Below, in pieces: positions 5,783 through 8,305 of a stretch of 8,305 nt of DNA. Positions within the stretch are counted from its first letter, which is position 1, and every line of letters begins with the position of its first letter. The notes under the pieces are model-generated. The model was not told the DNA's origin and made no database searches. It worked only from the letters and a program-made list of their open reading frames with translations. The stretch comes from Anaerolineae bacterium (lineage in GTDB: Bacteria; Chloroflexota; Anaerolineae; B4-G1; SLSP01). A program made the translations under genes and the position numbers. The stretch lies in contig JAGHDT010000288.1 of assembly GCA_021159805.1 (NCBI GenBank), positions 1 to 8,305 on the forward strand, written 5' to 3'.

Positions 5783-7363
5783 TTACCTCAGGATGTACCC
5801 CGCCAGCCGCGCGGCGGCAGCGTTGCTGGGCATGACAATGACGCCGGCCTGCTGCAGGATTTCCACCTGTCTGGATGCATCCTGGGGATCTGCATTCGTG
5901 CCGCATACGTGGGCGAGGAAGATGACGTCGCGCTTCTTGCGCTTGAGGCGCTCCTGTGCTTCGTAGATCGCTTCGACGGCAGCCCCTGCCGGGTTGGGGT
6001 GGACACCGTAGCCGAGGACGACGTCAATGTAGAGGACGGCGGTGTCTGGATCGCGCGCCTCCTGGACGATGCGGCGGTTGCGGAGTGCCGGGTCCAGCAT
6101 AGGATGTAGCCGTCCTACCGTGAACTCATCCTCCCCCAGGTCGACTGCACTATGTCCCTCACTGACGTTGGCGCTGGCCAGCCGCTGGGCCTTGCTGAGG
6201 GGGGCATTGGACTTGATCCGGTTCTTGCCCAACATCTTGCTCAGGATGATCTGGGTCTCGTAGCAGAAGGTGCCACCGGAGAAGAGACCACGGTAGCACT
6301 TCTGGCCTCTGGAGAGTCTGGATCTGAGCTCCCTGGCCTGTTCTTTGAGGCCTTGGTTTCGCTCTCTGAGCGCGGCGATGGCGTGAGCCGGTTGCCCACC
6401 TGTCGCGAGTTCCGCGGCGATCAGCGTTGCTCTCTCCAGTGTGGACGCCGGTATTGCGCCCACGGCCTCGATGGGCTCTCTCTTGCCGCCGAGGAAGCAG
6501 ACGACGGCGGGCTTGTCGCTCTTCCGGACCGTCTCCAGAACAAGCTCCGCGACTTCAGGGGCAGGCGGCTTCGAGACCAGGAGCAGGACCTCGGTAACGG
6601 GGTCTGCCTGCAGTGCTTTGACAGCTTCGACCATCATGATCCCACCGACTTCGGCCGAGAGGTCACGTCCTCCGGTGCCGATGGCCTGTGTGATGCCGAT
6701 ACCGCGCTGGGCAAGCCCCGTCGTGACGGCTTGCAGGCCGGTGCCGCTGGCCGCTACAATGCCGATGCCACCGGCTGTCGGTGGTGTTGTAAGAATGGCG
6801 TTGGCGAACCCCAGGGTCTTACCGTTGATGATCGCCGTCCCGGCGTCCGGTCCCATAACCAGCAAACCTCGCTCGCGGCCCAGCTGCTTGATCGCAATCT
6901 CATCCTCGACACTGACGTTATCGCTAAAGAGGAAGACGTGGAGGTTCTGCTGGAGTGCCTGGCGTGCAACGTCAGCTGCGTACCGTCCTGCCACAGAGAC
7001 CAGCGCGATGTTGGCGTCGCCCATCTGCCTGGCCGCGGTCGATACACTCCTGGGCGTCGGCGCGCTCTGCTGCGTGGTCTCCTGGCGTTGAGACGCCGTC
7101 AGCGTCTCCTCGGCATAAGCGATAGCGTTGAGGGCCTCGCTCTTGGACATAGCTCGCACCGCGATCACCAGATCATCCGGCGATGCGGCCTCAGCTTCCG
7201 GCGTCAAGAGATCCGCGTTCCTGAGGATGCCCTGGTTGGCTGGGGTCCCCATGACGACTGCGGCGTCGGTGACGCCGTCCAGCTTGAGTAGCGTCTGTGC
7301 AACCTGAAGCAATGTGACGGAATCGTAGTACTGGCCTGCCTTGACGAGCGTATGGGTGATCAC
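5783..7363 (-). CDS. fdrA: FdrA/AllF-like protein, succinyl-CoA synthetase-fold carbamoyltransferase subunit
   Basis: This 526-aa protein of the FdrA family is built like fused succinyl-CoA synthetase domains. A family N-terminus (HTLVKAGQYYDSVTLLQVAQ) is followed by a Rossmann-like CoA-binding region, VSVAGRYAADVARQAL (122-137) and LLVMGPDAGTAIINGKTLGF (167-186). The ligase-like part carries GIVAASGTGLQAV and GTGGRDLSAEVGG (229-241). The C-terminal half has YRGLFSGGTFCYE (357-369), HPMLDPALR (420-428) and VVLGYGVHPNPAG (448-460). The phospho-histidine loop of true succinyl-CoA synthetase alpha subunits is not evident, in keeping with a non-CoA role in this family. E. coli FdrA is reported to form oxamate transcarbamylase with AllG and AllH. 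The start is GTG, supported by AGGAGGT 4 nt upstream. It begins 21 bp after the DUF2877 gene, so cotranscription is likely. Confident for family, moderate for function. Confidence 0.93.
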   Translation of the reverse strand: MITHTLVKAGQYYDSVTLLQVAQTLLKLDGVTDAAVVMGTPANQGILRNADLLTPEAEAASPDDLVIAVRAMSKSEALNAIAYAEETLTASQRQETTQQSAPTPRSVSTAARQMGDANIALVSVAGRYAADVARQALQQNLHVFLFSDNVSVEDEIAIKQLGRERGLLVMGPDAGTAIINGKTLGFANAILTTPPTAGGIGIVAASGTGLQAVTTGLAQRGIGITQAIGTGGRDLSAEVGGIMMVEAVKALQADPVTEVLLLVSKPPAPEVAELVLETVRKSDKPAVVCFLGGKREPIEAVGAIPASTLERATLIAAELATGGQPAHAIAALRERNQGLKEQARELRSRLSRGQKCYRGLFSGGTFCYETQIILSKMLGKNRIKSNAPLSKAQRLASANVSEGHSAVDLGEDEFTVGRLHPMLDPALRNRRIVQEARDPDTAVLYIDVVLGYGVHPNPAGAAVEAIYEAQERLKRKKRDVIFLAHVCGTNADPQDASRQVEILQQAGVIVMPSNAAAARLAGYILR

Positions 7364-7367
7364 CTCG

Positions 7368-7374
7368 ACCTCCT
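7368..7374 (-). promoter_or_regulatory. Ribosome-binding site supporting a GTG start for fdrA
   Basis: AGGAGGT on the minus strand lies 4 nt before the GTG at 7363. No in-frame ATG lies close by, and the encoded N-terminus (ITHTLVKAGQYYDS) matches the family, so GTG is the best start despite the short spacing. Confidence 0.75.
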
Positions 7375-7384
7375 GCTCTCGCTG

Positions 7385-8296
7385 CTATTGGGGTGCTGTA
7401 GTGCACCAGATCAGGCCGGCCTCGAATCCTGCCAGCATATCCATGCCCGAGGTGGCGCCGTAGGTGCTGATACTGCTGACTGCGCGTTTGATCTGCTGAG
7501 TGAGCTCCTTGCTCTCTGTCGACTGTGCGCCAAGGAATGAGAGCAGCGTCTGCCACCGTTCGTTGGCCTCACCACGAGCGGCGGCGGCGATGAATGCCTG
7601 GCTCAGTGTCGTAGTCCGCCCTGCTGTGCCCTCGCGGATCGCGCTGCAAAGCTCGTATCGATGCGGATGGTGTCCGGCCCAAAGTGCCAGCAGTGCGCCG
7701 GCCAGGTAATCGTCGCCGGAGGGCGTCAGCCCCGGCCCCAGACCACACAACGTACCAGCCGCAGAGCATACGCCGGGAAGATCAAGCGACACTACTGCTT
7801 CTGCTAGAGGCTCGACGCTGCCCGTGAGTTGGCTCGCAATTGCTCCTGGTGACCCCGTGAGGGTGACCATTTTCGCCCTGGTCACGGACTCGACCGCGTC
7901 GTGAAAGCGCTGCCTCTGCCGGGTCCCGATCCTGATCTGACTCCAGTCTGGTTGTGGTTCCCAGATACGGATGGTTTGTGTGTAATGGAGCACCCACGGG
8001 CCGATGTGCAGCGTCTCCGCTTCCCACCAGATCGGGTGAAGGCCGCCTGTGAGTGGTGGGGGAAGGTGATCCACGACGAGGTGGAATGGACCATCCCCCA
8101 ATTCCGGTATCACGAGCGCGATCACGGTGTCGCCTACGATCAGGTTCAGGGCTCGCCTGAAGCGGGCGAGCATTCGGGCCTTGAGCGATTCCTCCGACGT
8201 CGATGGGCCCAGAAGAAAGTCGTAGGCTGGGTGGCTGATGGCGCGCAACTCCACGTGGTGCATGGGTGACCACTTGTTCAAGAGCGATTCCACCAT
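7385..8296 (-). CDS. DUF2877 protein (AllH/YlbF-like), predicted carbamoyltransferase subunit
   Basis: This 303-aa protein belongs to DUF2877, the family of E. coli YlbF/AllH, reported as the third component of oxamate transcarbamylase. The hallmark is GLGPGLTPSGDDYLAGALLA (185-204), a glycine-rich loop. A C-terminal GATSGMDMLAGFEAGL segment (280-295) is also typical. The N-terminal half, with VGDTVIALVIPELGDGPFHL and a Trp-rich middle, is less conserved. Only 9 bp upstream are visible, and an in-frame TAG stands directly before the ATG, so this is the first possible ATG in the frame. No Shine-Dalgarno site can be seen in those few bases; if the TAG ends an upstream gene, translation would be coupled. 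It is the first gene of the visible operon. Confidence 0.92.
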   Translation of the reverse strand: MVESLLNKWSPMHHVELRAISHPAYDFLLGPSTSEESLKARMLARFRRALNLIVGDTVIALVIPELGDGPFHLVVDHLPPPLTGGLHPIWWEAETLHIGPWVLHYTQTIRIWEPQPDWSQIRIGTRQRQRFHDAVESVTRAKMVTLTGSPGAIASQLTGSVEPLAEAVVSLDLPGVCSAAGTLCGLGPGLTPSGDDYLAGALLALWAGHHPHRYELCSAIREGTAGRTTTLSQAFIAAAARGEANERWQTLLSFLGAQSTESKELTQQIKRAVSSISTYGATSGMDMLAGFEAGLIWCTTAPQ

Positions 8297-8305
8297 CTAC
8301 TGACC

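Noticed and set aside
6152..7291. Long plus-strand open frame (379 codons) opposite fdrA
   Set aside because: It is antisense to a gene with clear FdrA family motifs along its whole length. The translation shows no recognisable domain and is rich in Arg, Gly and Asp, as expected from a GC-rich shadow frame.

Overview
The window is a compact, GC-rich bacterial catabolic operon. All eight recognisable genes lie on the minus strand, so transcription runs from high to low coordinates. Spacing is tight, most genes have a strong Shine-Dalgarno (AGGAGG-type) site, and starts are ATG except one GTG. High GC, a CoA-linked gene set and G/C-run hairpin repeats between genes would fit a Chloroflexota-like environmental bacterium. 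That taxonomic guess is weak, because no phylogenetic marker gene is present.

In transcription order the first block (8296 to 4336) is a DUF2877 protein (AllH/YlbF-like), an FdrA/AllF protein and a DUF1116 protein (AllG/YlbE-like). In E. coli the same trio has been reported as the oxamate transcarbamylase, which splits a carbamoylated acid with phosphate to give carbamoyl phosphate. The second block follows a 161-bp gap that holds a perfect dyad. It contains a metal-dependent cyclase/kynurenine-formamidase-type hydrolase (3290-4174), a GNAT-fold protein, a thiolase-family protein, a DUF35 zinc-ribbon/OB-fold protein and the N-terminal 223 residues of an NCS2 nucleobase permease cut by the window edge.

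A coherent but unproven reading is a nucleobase or ureide pathway. The permease imports a cyclic substrate, the cyclase opens an amide or ring, the FdrA-AllG-AllH module phosphorolyses the ureido product, and the thiolase/DUF35/GNAT proteins handle a CoA thioester of the remaining carbon skeleton. No carbamate kinase, amidohydrolase or regulator gene is visible here.

Three points stand out. The thiolase-like protein has proline where the nucleophilic cysteine normally sits. The spacer between the cyclase and GNAT genes holds a decayed duplicate of the cyclase 3' end, flanked by two nearly identical direct repeats, so it looks like the scar of a tandem duplication. The same spacer holds a third, inverted copy of the G/C hairpin element.
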